This document shows, in pieces, positions 16,916 to 24,337 of a stretch of DNA of 52,197 nt. The first letter of the stretch is position 1; each line of letters begins with the position of its first letter. Made by a program: the position numbers and the translations under genes. The DNA is taken from NCBI GenBank assembly GCA_031127225.1, contig JARIEV010000007.1:1-52197 (forward strand), written 5' to 3'. Under the pieces are notes generated by a model. The model saw only the letters and a list, made by a program, of their open reading frames with translations. It was not told where the DNA came from and ran no database searches. This stretch comes from Gemmatimonadota bacterium (lineage in GTDB: Bacteria > Gemmatimonadota > Gemmatimonadetes > Gemmatimonadales > Gemmatimonadaceae).

Positions 16916-17595
16916 TGTGACACACCAGTAGCTGTCCCAGCGCCGAACCACCGCACCATGAGGGAGTGACCCAGGCGAAACCACATCAGCGACGGCTGTC
17001 GGTTGAACAGCAGAATCGGCGGCGACGCGCAGGCGATCGCGACGAGTCCCCACGCCAGCGGAGCAATGCGATTATTGGCGCCGCACGACAGCCACGGCAG
17101 CGGTCTGCGCTCCTTTACGTAGTCGTACGTCACGCAGCTCACGAGGCCGTGAAACGGCGGCAGCAGCTGGCGATCGCGGAGGACGTCGCGCAGTTCAGCG
17201 ATCGACGCTATCGCGCGCTCCTCCATGCTCCGCGTGACCGGTGTGCCCTGTGGTGGGGCGTTGCCCGCGAGGGCATTGATGACGCCTCTGGACGAGCGCA
17301 TGACGTCGGCCGGTGCCCCAAGCTTCACCAGGGCCGAACAGGCGGCGCCGTGAATGAGCGCCGGATGCAGTCGCACACCGGAGGCGTAGCTGTTGCAGCC
17401 TTCGAGTGCATGCGTGAGCTTGGCCATCGTGAGCAGCGTGGTCACGATGAAGTAGCTCGACATGTCCACCTGTACGCCCACGGCCCCGGTGCGATAGGTG
17501 TTGTTGGGCATGGGCCCGGAGTTGTGGTAGGCCGGTACGAAGTCGGCGGCGTACCTACCGGCGGCCGGCGGCAGTGGCTGACGGCGCGCGGTCAT
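16912..17595 (-). CDS. Unrecognised protein between MoxR and DUF2201-vWA
   Basis: 227 residues from the ATG at 17595, overlapping the MoxR stop by 4 bp; its own stop overlaps the next ATG by 4 bp. I do not recognise a family. The N-terminus is Arg/Pro-rich; residues about 40-120 contain YRTGAVGVQVDMSSYFIVTTLLTMAKLTHALEG broken by polar residues, predicted helical; the C-terminal third has a fairly hydrophobic stretch (IAPLAWGLVAIACASPPILL) that could be buried or membrane-associated. Four cysteines are scattered in the middle and C-terminal parts (GCNSYAS, GAACSAL, SCVTYDY, SCGANNR). Its fixed position suggests a third subunit or client of the MoxR-vWA pair. Confidence 0.7.
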   Translation of the reverse strand: MTARRQPLPPAAGRYAADFVPAYHNSGPMPNNTYRTGAVGVQVDMSSYFIVTTLLTMAKLTHALEGCNSYASGVRLHPALIHGAACSALVKLGAPADVMRSSRGVINALAGNAPPQGTPVTRSMEERAIASIAELRDVLRDRQLLPPFHGLVSCVTYDYVKERRPLPWLSCGANNRIAPLAWGLVAIACASPPILLFNRQPSLMWFRLGHSLMVRWFGAGTATGVSQ

Positions 17596-19097
17596 ACCAC
17601 CCTCAGCTGCGTAGCCAGCGACGCCAGGCAGGCCTCGCGCACCTCCAACAGGCGCACGATCACGCGGTCCGCATCGGGCAGTGGCACGCCGGTGAGCTGC
17701 TGCGCCGGCGTGCAGCACGTGGCGATCACGCCGTGCATGAACTCGAGGTCGTTGGCCGGCAGCGCGGTGAGCGACAAGCGACGCCGCACATCAATGGCCC
17801 ACGTGCGATGCGGACCGAACCCCCGCACCTCGGCGCCGCCATACGCGATCCCCGACACCAACGACGCCACCGTCTCCACGGCGGTGGCGGGCACGAGTTC
17901 GCGCTCGAGCAAGGTGGGCAACACCGTCCACGCCAGCATGGTGGATTCCGCGGCGGGCAGATCCGCCAGCGCCGTGCACAGCGCTTCCCCGCGAATCACC
18001 GACGACACCCCCGGCAACGACAACGACAGCAGCGCGCGACGCAGCGGATCGCGCACCGACAGCAGCGTGCGGCGCGGATCGTCGTCGCTCATGGACGTTT
18101 CGCGCCACGCCGCTTCGTGCGCGGCCAGCAATGTGGCGCGCGACACTCTGGTGCGCACCACGTCGGGAATCGACGACAGCACCGCGGCTCGGCAGGCGCG
18201 TTCGTCGCTCGCGAGGCCGAGTGCAAGGTGGGCGGCACGAAGAGCGACGACGTTGCGCAGCAGCATGGCGGCGCGGCGTCCGCCGATCACGATCTTGGCG
18301 GCGCCAAGCTTGGCGATGAGCACATCCACGTACGTCGCGAGCGCGTCCCCCGAGGTGGCGCGCACGGTGGGGATGAGCGCCTTGGTGGCGTACACCAGTT
18401 CGCGCACCGTGTTGGCGGCACTCGCCGTTGGCGCGTCGCCCACGCCGCCGATGATGAGCCTGCGGTCGGCGTCGCTCAAGTCCGCGAAGCGCGGCAGCGA
18501 CACGATGAACGCGAAGCGATCGGCCAGGGCGGGGTCGAGCGGTTCCACGCCGTCGTAGCGACCGTCGTCGTCGCTGGCCTGCGCATCGGGGGGCGGGTTG
18601 GTGGCGGCCCAGCGATAGCGCAGCCGTTCGATGGCCACGCCCTGGATGCGCTTCTCGTGGATGACGGGGAACAGCTTGTTGGCAACGTCGGGGCGACAGC
18701 GGCCGATCTCGTCGAAGAACGCCACCTCGGCCTCCCAGATCGCCCCCGGTGGCGCCGCGTAGCGAATGGCGCCGGCATCATCGGGAATGGGGAAGCCGAT
18801 GAGATCGTCGAACTGGAGGATGCTGGCGTTGTAGTGCCGGAGCGCGAGGCTTAATGCGTTGGCGAGTCGCACCAGCAGCAGCGTTTTCGCGGCGCCGTGA
18901 TCGCTCACGAGCAGCAGCGGTTCCTCGGTGGCGAGTGCGGCGAGGAGCGCGGGCTCGAGGGTGTCGTAGCCCACGACGCCGAGCGGGCGGAGGAGCGAGC
19001 GGGGCGCCGATGCCGGGGTGCCGGCGACGGCAACGGCGACGGGAGCGACGGGAGCGACGGCACGCTTGCGTCGCATTCGTGGAACAACGACTGCCAT
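17592..19097 (-). CDS. MoxR-family AAA+ ATPase
   Basis: 501 residues. The ATG at 19097 is fixed by a strong GGAGG seven bases upstream. After a basic, Ala/Val-rich leader (1-40) the AAA+ core follows: Walker A variant SDHGAAKTL with K71, Walker B VAFFDEIGR (D129, E130), a sensor-1 region WAATNPPPD and an arginine region DPALADRFAF. The C-terminal about 250 residues form the lid and an unrecognised extension. MoxR ATPases work with vWA proteins to mature or dismantle target complexes. First gene of a four-gene minus-strand operon. The Walker A has Ala where GxxGxGK[ST] usually has Gly, a substitution seen in some MoxR/RavA relatives, so activity is plausible but untested. Confidence 0.88.
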   Translation of the reverse strand: MAVVVPRMRRKRAVAPVAPVAVAVAGTPASAPRSLLRPLGVVGYDTLEPALLAALATEEPLLLVSDHGAAKTLLLVRLANALSLALRHYNASILQFDDLIGFPIPDDAGAIRYAAPPGAIWEAEVAFFDEIGRCRPDVANKLFPVIHEKRIQGVAIERLRYRWAATNPPPDAQASDDDGRYDGVEPLDPALADRFAFIVSLPRFADLSDADRRLIIGGVGDAPTASAANTVRELVYATKALIPTVRATSGDALATYVDVLIAKLGAAKIVIGGRRAAMLLRNVVALRAAHLALGLASDERACRAAVLSSIPDVVRTRVSRATLLAAHEAAWRETSMSDDDPRRTLLSVRDPLRRALLSLSLPGVSSVIRGEALCTALADLPAAESTMLAWTVLPTLLERELVPATAVETVASLVSGIAYGGAEVRGFGPHRTWAIDVRRRLSLTALPANDLEFMHGVIATCCTPAQQLTGVPLPDADRVIVRLLEVREACLASLATQLRVV

Positions 19098-19104
19098 GGA
19101 GATA

Positions 19105-19109
19105 CCTCC
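19105..19109 (-). promoter_or_regulatory. Shine-Dalgarno deciding the MoxR start
   Basis: GGAGG on the minus strand, seven bases before the ATG at 19097. It rules out the earlier in-frame start at 19139. Confidence 0.75.
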
Positions 19110-19136
19110 GCGCAGGAACTGCGCAGAGCGCGACGC

Positions 19137-19152
19137 CACGCCGGCCGGCGTG
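19137..19152. promoter_or_regulatory. Perfect 16-bp palindrome upstream of the MoxR operon
   Basis: CACGCCGGCCGGCGTG reads the same on both strands and lies 40 bp before the MoxR start codon, in a spacer that has no gene. Position and symmetry suit an operator for a dimeric repressor. GC-rich palindromes also arise by chance in such a genome, so the call is tentative. Confidence 0.35.
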
Positions 19153-19256
19153 ATGTCAGTGGTCCGCTTTAGTGGACTTCTTTAGCGTCGCGCCACAAGC
19201 TGGCCGAATCAAATCGCGACGTGGTACGGTGGTACGGGACGGCGACGGCAGACAAC

Positions 19257-19289
19257 AAAAAAGCCCGGTCAGCGAAATCGCTGCCGGGC
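19257..19289 (-). terminator. Rho-independent terminator
   Basis: On the minus strand an 11-bp GC-rich stem (arms 19263-19274 and 19279-19289, one bulged base, four-base loop) is followed by six T (19257-19262). It lies about 85 bp beyond the stop of the AraC-type regulator gene and separates that unit from the MoxR operon. This is the clearest intrinsic terminator in the window. Confidence 0.85.
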
Positions 19290-19374
19290 CGGTGTGCTGG
19301 ACGGGAAGCGGTTTAGCTGAATTTGTAACGCGGCCAGCAATCGCCAGAAAGCGCCGCGGTGTTAGTCAAAGAAG

Positions 19375-20505
19375 TTAGCGCAATCGGCGTGGTGCGGCAA
19401 GGGCACCCGCGGGCGGGGCGAGCGAAGCGCCGACGCCGCGCGCACGATATTGGCGCGGTGTGTCACCCGACCATTCGCGGAAGGCCCGGTAGAACGAGTT
19501 GGGCTCGTCGAACCCCAGCAGCAGCGCGATCTCCGCAACGGTCATCGTCGTGGCGCCGAGGTAGTAGCGCGCGAGGGCGTCGCGTGTTTCCTGCACGAGC
19601 GCGGAAAACGAGGTGCCCTCGAGCGCAAGCCGCCGCTGAATGGTGCGTGGGCTCATCGCCAGCCGTCGCGCCACAGGCTCGATGGCGACCAGCCCGGCCG
19701 GTAAGGCTTCGTGCAGTACCGCGCGCACGCGGTGTCGGAGCGCCACCGCATCATCCAGCGTCGCGAGGCGCGTGCACAGCGCCGGCTCGAAGATCCGCCA
19801 TAGCTCCTCGTTGACGGTGAGAAACGGCCGCGTGGCGTCTTCCCGCGTAAAGACCACTTCGTGATGGCGCCCCGCGTGGATGGGCCCGCCCAGCAGCGCG
19901 ACGTACGCCGCGGAGCTCGGCGGCGGGGTGATCGTGCAGACACGCGTCGGCGTCACGTCCTGCCTGGTTCCCATGCGCGCCAGCGAAACCAGCAGTAGTA
20001 ACTCGGTGTGCACCAGCGACGGTGGGGGCTGCACGCTCCCGGCCGGCCAGCGCAGACGCGCCGTCACCTCACCGTTGGCCTCGAGTACGTCCAGCTGGAT
20101 GGGCGCCAGCAACGCCTTGAAGCGGGACAGTCGGTGCAGCGCCATCACGAGGGTGGGGCTGCAGAGTGCGGCGAACGCCGCCGGCGAGAATGCTTCCACG
20201 CGAACGGTGCGGCACAGATGCAGCGCGACCTCGTCGGGGCCCACCGACCGCGCCACGTCTTCCCACAGCCGGTAAAAGTCCACTGGGTCGAGGCTCGCGG
20301 ACGGGTGCGACAGCAGGTCCTCGGGGAGTCCGGCGCGTCGCAGGATATCGGCCATCGGGAGCCCCAACTGCTGCAGCATGGGGGTCCACACGCCATGCAA
20401 GGCATAGCGGCGGCGTACACCGACGGACGCGACCGCCGGCGACGCAATCACCGCCGACGCGTCGGCCACGGCTGCGTGGCGCCCCGGGGTACGACGGGCC
20501 GACAC
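19375..20505 (-). CDS. AraC-family transcriptional regulator (arabinose-binding-domain type)
   Basis: 376 residues from a GTG at 20505, 4 bp after the SDR stop; a second GTG 12 codons in is possible and would be closer to the usual length of about 340. The N-terminal half (from LHGVWTPMLQQLGLPMADILRRAGLPEDLL) matches the ligand-binding domain of the OruR/ArgR-like AraC group. The C-terminal DNA-binding domain has two helix-turn-helices: EPVARRLAMSPRTIQRRLALEG and the signature IALLLGFDEPNSFYRAFREWSGDTPRQYR. It lies directly downstream of an SDR gene in the same direction, so it may regulate that enzyme. A clear terminator follows. Confidence 0.88.
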   Translation of the reverse strand: MSARRTPGRHAAVADASAVIASPAVASVGVRRRYALHGVWTPMLQQLGLPMADILRRAGLPEDLLSHPSASLDPVDFYRLWEDVARSVGPDEVALHLCRTVRVEAFSPAAFAALCSPTLVMALHRLSRFKALLAPIQLDVLEANGEVTARLRWPAGSVQPPPSLVHTELLLLVSLARMGTRQDVTPTRVCTITPPPSSAAYVALLGGPIHAGRHHEVVFTREDATRPFLTVNEELWRIFEPALCTRLATLDDAVALRHRVRAVLHEALPAGLVAIEPVARRLAMSPRTIQRRLALEGTSFSALVQETRDALARYYLGATTMTVAEIALLLGFDEPNSFYRAFREWSGDTPRQYRARGVGASLAPPAGALAAPRRLR

Positions 20506-20509
20506 AAGG

Positions 20510-21331
20510 CTATTCGCCAAGCCCGAACTGGGCGCGGATACCCGCAAAGAACTCCGTATCGTCGACCGCGCGGCGCACGCCGAGCAGTTCGTCGGCGTCG
20601 GCGCCGGCCGTGTACCGGAGCCGGTCGGTGTCATCGATGGACGCGTCATAGATGACCTGCGCCGCGACGTCGGGCGCCGAGGCCTGCTGCGTCATCGTCC
20701 CCATGGCGGTGAAGAGCGCATTCATTACCGGATGATACTCCGTGAGCGCGGAATCCGACGACAGGTCGAATGAGCGGCCGGCGAAGTCCGTGTTGACGAA
20801 GCCCGGCTCGACCACTTTGACGCGGATCCCGAGCGGCGCGAGTTCGTACTGCAGCGCTTCCGAGGCGCCTTCCACGGCGAATTTCGATCCGTGGTAGAGC
20901 GTGCCCAGGGGAAACGCAAGCCGCCCGCCGATGGAGGAGATGTTTACGATGACTCCTCGGCGCTGCTGCCGGAAATGCGGCAGGACGGCCTTCGTGGTGG
21001 CCAGCAAGCCCAGCACATTCACCTCGAACTGGCGCCGAATCGTGTCCAGCGACGTGGCCTCGAGCGCACCGTACGCACCATAGCCGGCGTTGTTCACCAA
21101 CACCTCGATCGCCCCGAACCGGGAGAGGCCGGCCTGTACCGCCGCGTTGATCGAGTCCATGTCCTGCACATCCAGTCGCGTCACGAGGACGCGGTCACGA
21201 TCGCGAAACGCCCCCGCCGCCGCGGGGTCGCGCATCGTGGCCACCACGTTCCAGCCTGCGGCGTGAAAACGCTCTGCCGTGGCGCGGCCGATGCCACTCG
21301 AGGCACCGGTAATCAGCACAGTCTTTGTCAT
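20510..21331 (-). CDS. Short-chain dehydrogenase/reductase (classical SDR)
   Basis: 273 residues; ATG at 21331 preceded by GGAGGTGA six bases upstream. Rossmann motif TGASSGIGRATAERF binds NAD(P); the Arg of ATMRDP at the end of strand 2 favours NADP. NNAGYGAYG, the catalytic Ser in IVNISSIGGR and YHGSK (Tyr, Lys) complete the active site. Sequence style (LDVQDMDSINAAVQ, VVEPGFVNTDFAGRS) is that of the oxidoreductases often named after retinol or 3-ketosteroid dehydrogenases; substrate unknown. Shares a transcript with the AraC-type regulator gene 4 bp downstream. Confidence 0.93.
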   Translation of the reverse strand: MTKTVLITGASSGIGRATAERFHAAGWNVVATMRDPAAAGAFRDRDRVLVTRLDVQDMDSINAAVQAGLSRFGAIEVLVNNAGYGAYGALEATSLDTIRRQFEVNVLGLLATTKAVLPHFRQQRRGVIVNISSIGGRLAFPLGTLYHGSKFAVEGASEALQYELAPLGIRVKVVEPGFVNTDFAGRSFDLSSDSALTEYHPVMNALFTAMGTMTQQASAPDVAAQVIYDASIDDTDRLRYTAGADADELLGVRRAVDDTEFFAGIRAQFGLGE

Positions 21332-21442
21332 CTGGTGTCACCTCCGTGCCGGATTCTCGCCTCGTCGGACGCCGGAGGGACTGGCCCAGACCGCCAATGT
21401 GCTATCCGTTCACGCCACGGCGGGGTGGGCCGTCGCGCGCGG

Positions 21443-22612
21443 CTACTTCTTGTACAGCACGAACTGCCCACGGTCGTCCACGACGTACGCGCGGTGGATC
21501 GTCCCCAGCCGGTCGCCCTTGTCGTCGAAGCCGATGATCGGACCCGTGATCGCGGGGTAGTCCTTGAGGCTCTTGTGCAGCCACTCGGCCAGCACCGTCG
21601 GATCGGTGGACGTGGTCTGGATCATCGCATGGCGCACCACCCGGAAGGCGTCGGCCGCCATCATGGTCCACACGCTGTTGGGGGCCGCGCCGTACTTGGC
21701 CGTGTAGTCGGCCACGAACTGCTTGGCCTCCGGCGAGTCGAGATCGCCCGGCAGCGGCTCCGTGGTCACGATGACCCCCTTGGCAACGCCCACACCGGCA
21801 GCCGTGATAAGCTCCGTGGTGCTCATGCCGTTGCCACCGATCCACTGCATCTTGAGCCCCATCGCCGCCGCCTGCTTGAGCAACAACGCCCCCTGCGGAA
21901 AATACCCCGTGAAGTACACCACCTCGGGGTTCGTTGCCTTGAGCTTGGTCAGCGTGGCGCCGAAGTCGCTCTCCGCCGGATTGATCGCATCGTAGAACGC
22001 GATGTTGGCGCCCTGCGCCTCGAGGTACCGCTTGGTGGATTCGGCCAGCCCGAGCGCGAACCCGGAGTTGTCATGCACGAGGGCGACCTTCCTGAGCCCC
22101 AGCTGCTGCGTGATGAACGTGGCCGCGAACAGTCCCTGCCGCTCATCGAGGAAGCAGATGCGGAAGAATTGCTGGTAGCCCTTGGTGGTCAGGCGCGTGG
22201 CCGTGGACGCGGGCGTGACGTGCAGGATACCGGCGCGGTTGTAGGTGGCCGACGCCGGCTCGGTGGCGCCAGAGTTCCACGCCCCGATCACCGCCACGAC
22301 CTTCTTCGCCACCAGCCGATCGGCCACGAGCGCCGACTCCTGCGCGTCACCTTTGTCGTCTTCGATCACGAGCCGGATCGTCCGTCCGTTGATGCCACCG
22401 GCGGCGTTGGTCTGATCGACCAGCATGCTCACGGCATTCCGGTACCCGAGTCCTTCCGCAGCATACTCACCCGTCATCGGCCCCTGCAGCCCGAGCATGA
22501 TCACAGTGTCGCCGTCCGGTGCCGCGACAGAAGAACAGCCCACGAGGGCCAGCGGCAGCGCAACCCGCGCGCGGGACCACGCGCGGGACAGGGACCAACG
22601 GCTCATCGCCAT
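21443..22612 (-). CDS. ABC transporter substrate-binding lipoprotein (LivJ / branched-chain amino acid type)
   Basis: 389 residues. Signal peptide with lipobox LALVGCSS (lipidated Cys about residue 26). The periplasmic-binding-protein type I fold is clear: IMLGLQGPMTGEYAAEGLGYRNA, AGGINGRTIRLVIEDDKGD, VAVIGAWNSGATEPAS, FFRICFLDERQG and VYFTGYFPQGALLLKQA. Family members capture branched-chain amino acids, amides or aromatic acids for a LivHMGF-type permease. No permease or ATPase gene is adjacent, so this is an orphan receptor here. Divergent from the DUF2156 gene; a perfect palindrome lies 25 bp upstream of its start. Confidence 0.9.
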   Translation of the reverse strand: MAMSRWSLSRAWSRARVALPLALVGCSSVAAPDGDTVIMLGLQGPMTGEYAAEGLGYRNAVSMLVDQTNAAGGINGRTIRLVIEDDKGDAQESALVADRLVAKKVVAVIGAWNSGATEPASATYNRAGILHVTPASTATRLTTKGYQQFFRICFLDERQGLFAATFITQQLGLRKVALVHDNSGFALGLAESTKRYLEAQGANIAFYDAINPAESDFGATLTKLKATNPEVVYFTGYFPQGALLLKQAAAMGLKMQWIGGNGMSTTELITAAGVGVAKGVIVTTEPLPGDLDSPEAKQFVADYTAKYGAAPNSVWTMMAADAFRVVRHAMIQTTSTDPTVLAEWLHKSLKDYPAITGPIIGFDDKGDRLGTIHRAYVVDDRGQFVLYKK

Positions 22613-22637
22613 ACTCCGAAAGTGTGTGTGACCGAAC

Positions 22638-22654
22638 GCTTGGCCGGGCCAAGC
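22638..22654. promoter_or_regulatory. Perfect 17-nt palindrome between divergent genes
   Basis: GCTTGGCC-G-GGCCAAGC, eight-base arms around one base, in the 108-bp spacer between the binding-lipoprotein gene and the DUF2156 gene. It suits an operator controlling one or both promoters. Confidence 0.35.
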
Positions 22655-22720
22655 CTCGCAGCCTACGGGACATCGGGTGACGCCGCAAGCGCGGCGGCCG
22701 AGTAGTATCCCACAGCTACC

Positions 22721-23818
22721 GTGCCTGTGTCCTCACTCTCCGCTTCCGCGCCACGGCGCGACGATGCCCGTGCGCTGGCGCTGATCACGCGTGACGGCCG
22801 CACGGCCACGGCCTTTCGGGCGCTTGGCCCCGGACTCGAGCACTGGTTCCTCACCGACGGGCAAGGCGATCGCGGCCTGGTGGCGTATCAGCGCGTCCGC
22901 GGGGCGCTGGTGGCGGCGGGCGAGCCGGTGGCGGCACCGCACGACGTGGCGGCGGTGGCGGAGGCGTTCGTGCACTTTGCGACCGCGCAGCAGTGCCGTG
23001 CGAGTTTTTTCGCCACCGGACACGAGCTGGCGGCATCGCCGGCGTTCCGGGGGGTGATGCTGGGGGAGCAGCCGGTGTGGGATCCACGCCACTGGGCCGC
23101 GGATCGCGCACGGCACCGATCGCTGCGCGAGCAGCTGCGTCGCGCGCGCGCCAAGGGGGTTTCCGTGCAGGCCCTGGACGCCCACACCATGGGCGAGCCG
23201 GCGTCTCGCGCCGCGGTGGCGCAGCTGATCGCGCGCTGGCTGGCGGCGCGACCGATGGCACGCATGCGCTTTCTGGTGGAGGTCGATCCCTATGCGGCGG
23301 TGTCACAGCGCCGGACCTTCGTGGCCACTCGCAACGGTGTGCTGGTCGCCCTGTTGTCGCTGGCCCCAGTGCCGGCCCGCCACGGATGGCTCTTCGAGCA
23401 TCTGCTGCGCGACCCCGAGGCGCCCAACGGCAGCGCCGAGCTCCTGGTCGATCACGCCATGGAGACGTTGGCCGCGGAGGGCGTACCGTGGGTGACGCTG
23501 GGGCTCGCCCCGCTGGCCGGACCGGTGCAGGGGTGGCTGCGCACCGTGCGACGCTGGTCGCGTCCGCTGTTCAACTTCGACGGCCTCGCGGCATTCAAGC
23601 GGAAGCTGCGCCCGCAGCGGTGGGAACCGATCTACCTCACCGTGCCCATTGGGCAATCGGGCGCGGGCGCCATGCTCGACGGATTGCGGGCGTTCGCCGG
23701 CGGGCCGTTGTGGCGCTTTGGGGCTCGGACGCTGCGGCGCAACCGCGGCCGTGGGGAAACAGTCGGCGCCCCGATGGCCCACGGCCGATGGCCCATGGCC
23801 GATGGCCGTGAGCCGTGA
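22721..23818 (+). CDS. DUF2156 / MprF C-terminal-domain-like protein
   Basis: 365 residues, GTG start. The fold is that of the catalytic domain of phosphatidylglycerol lysyltransferase (GNAT-like, DUF2156): SLREQLRRARAKGVSVQAL, FLVEVDPYAAVSQRRTFVATRNGVLVALLSLAP and LLVDHAMETLAAEGVPWVTLGLAPLAG. Unlike MprF there is no N-terminal membrane flippase, so it is a stand-alone soluble form that may aminoacylate a lipid or a peptidoglycan precursor; specificity is unknown. The last 16 residues (from APMAHGRWPMADGREP) are encoded by the start of the heptamer-repeat field, so repeat DNA has supplied a new C-terminus. Conserved domain ends about residue 345. Confidence 0.8.
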   Translation: MPVSSLSASAPRRDDARALALITRDGRTATAFRALGPGLEHWFLTDGQGDRGLVAYQRVRGALVAAGEPVAAPHDVAAVAEAFVHFATAQQCRASFFATGHELAASPAFRGVMLGEQPVWDPRHWAADRARHRSLREQLRRARAKGVSVQALDAHTMGEPASRAAVAQLIARWLAARPMARMRFLVEVDPYAAVSQRRTFVATRNGVLVALLSLAPVPARHGWLFEHLLRDPEAPNGSAELLVDHAMETLAAEGVPWVTLGLAPLAGPVQGWLRTVRRWSRPLFNFDGLAAFKRKLRPQRWEPIYLTVPIGQSGAGAMLDGLRAFAGGPLWRFGARTLRRNRGRGETVGAPMAHGRWPMADGREP

Positions 23819-23839
23819 GCCCTGAGCCCCAAGCCCTAG

Positions 23840-23926
23840 GAGCCCAAAGCCTGTTCTGCGCTGCGAGTCAGGGACGGTCGGCGCCCCGATGGCTTGACGC
23901 GATCAGGCTGACCGCTCTCGGCCGTG
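23840..23926 (+). repeat. Direct repeat, copy 1 (about 87 bp)
   Basis: Begins GAGCCCAAAGCCTGTTCTGC and ends at GGCCGTG. Nearly identical to the copy at 23964-24049, at a spacing of 124 bp. A 17-base internal piece (from 23877) is also present at 23762-23778 inside the DUF2156 gene. Confidence 0.85.
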
Positions 23927-23963
23927 GGCCGTGGGCCGAGAGCCCTCAAGCCCCGAGCCATGA

Positions 23964-24049
23964 GAGCCCAAAGCCTGTTCTGCGCTGCGAGTCCGGGGGC
24001 AGTCGGCGCCCGAGGCTTGACGCTATCGGGCTGACCGCTCTTGGCCGTG
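23964..24049 (+). repeat. Direct repeat, copy 2 (about 86 bp)
   Basis: Second copy of the repeat at 23840-23926, differing by a few substitutions and short indels. Both copies are embedded between heptamer runs, so the unit duplicated was probably repeat plus heptamers. Confidence 0.85.
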
Positions 24050-24325
24050 AGCCCTGCGCCGTGAGCCCTGCGCCCTGGCGCCGTGAGCCCTGCGCCCTGG
24101 CGCCGTGAGCCCTGCGCCGTGAGCCCTGCGCCGTGAGCCCTGCGCCCTGGCGCCGTGAGCGGGACATCCGCGTAACCACCACGCGCAAGACTGGCGCCCC
24201 GATTTGCCCCACGCGTGCGCCGACCCCATCATAAGTCAGCCCGCCCGCGTATCTCAATGTACCCGGCACGCGCGCCGGCACCTTTCCCTTCCCATTCTCC
24301 ATCGACGGCTACTGCGGCCGTCCCC

Positions 24326-24331
24326 AGGGAG
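24326..24331 (+). promoter_or_regulatory. Shine-Dalgarno deciding the amidohydrolase start
   Basis: AGGGAG six bases before a GTG at 24338. It selects the GTG that begins directly with a signal peptide, against an earlier in-frame start at 24215. Confidence 0.65.
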
Positions 24332-24337
24332 CCCTTC

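Larger units (their letters stand above)
23776..24157. repeat. Field of degenerate heptamer repeats with interspersed longer duplications
   Basis: Three runs of 7-base units of the form [G/A/C]GCC[C/G][A/T]N: nine in register at 23776-23838, about six at 23920-23962, and about sixteen at 24043-24157 (with some 8-base units). The third run is mostly alternating AGCCCTG and CGCCGTG. The pattern resembles the heptanucleotide STRR arrays described in cyanobacteria. It starts inside the DUF2156 coding region and fills most of the 519-bp gap (23819-24337) before the amidohydrolase gene; the rest of that gap shows nothing else. Confidence 0.8.

Noticed and set aside
23776-24157. CRISPR array
   Set aside because: Repeat units are 7 bp and contiguous, spacers are not unique, and no cas gene is present.
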